Assembly (NCBI GenBank): GCA_028865845.1 | Contig: JAGWJK010000297.1 | Location: 1 to 6,093, forward strand | From: Rhizobiaceae bacterium | GTDB lineage: Bacteria > Pseudomonadota > Alphaproteobacteria > Rhizobiales > Rhizobiaceae | Direction: 5' to 3' | Length of the DNA stretch: 6,093 bases | Shown: one piece after another, positions 6,079 through 6,093 of the stretch | Position numbering within the stretch: the first letter of the stretch is position 1 | Layout of the letters: each line of letters starts with the position of its first letter | Made by a program: the position numbers and the translations under genes | Notes under the pieces: model-generated | The model's input: only the letters and a program-made list of their open reading frames with translations | Told to the model about the DNA's origin: nothing | The model's database searches: none

Positions 6079-6093
6079 GATGAATGCGTCCTT

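Noticed and set aside
1..6093. A novel defence, mobile or biosynthetic system
   Set aside because: All coding space is explained by known families, with no transposase, integrase, phage, toxin-antitoxin or CRISPR features seen on either strand.

Overview
The window looks like chromosomal DNA of a Rhizobiales alphaproteobacterium, probably Rhizobium or a close relative. The reasons are high GC, the linkage SURF1 - ispH - thrB (APH-fold type) - rnhA, two GTG starts, and an intergenic pair of palindromes resembling rhizobial interspersed elements. The genus is inferred from gene content and memory; no search was run.

Layout. Positions 1-221 (+) hold the 3' end of a gene whose C-terminus resembles arylsulfatases. 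A 17-bp perfect hairpin with a T-rich tail follows and should end that transcript. Positions 346-1215 (-) encode a secreted family-3 amino-acid-type solute-binding protein with no permease or ATPase beside it. Its ATG lacks a Shine-Dalgarno of its own and overlaps the stop of a 14-codon upstream reading frame that has one. A divergent spacer with a 16-bp near-palindrome leads to a PhnB-like VOC protein at 1537-2016 (+). A GFA-family zinc protein at 2114-2515 (-) converges on it.

The second half is a minus-strand housekeeping series, read from right to left: SURF1-family cytochrome oxidase assembly factor (5317-6078), ispH (4216-5223), homoserine kinase thrB (3065-4030) and rnhA (2628-3068). 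thrB and rnhA overlap by ATGA and should be co-translated. The ispH-thrB spacer holds a mosaic of two palindromes. These genes serve unrelated functions: heme-copper oxidase assembly, the last step of the MEP isoprenoid pathway, threonine synthesis and RNA-DNA hybrid removal. They appear to be linked by conserved order rather than by a shared pathway.

I found no phage, transposase, CRISPR, tRNA or rRNA, and nothing that amounts to a new biological system. The points most worth checking are the coupled leader ORF of the binding protein, the palindromic operator candidate before the VOC gene, and the repeat mosaic between ispH and thrB.
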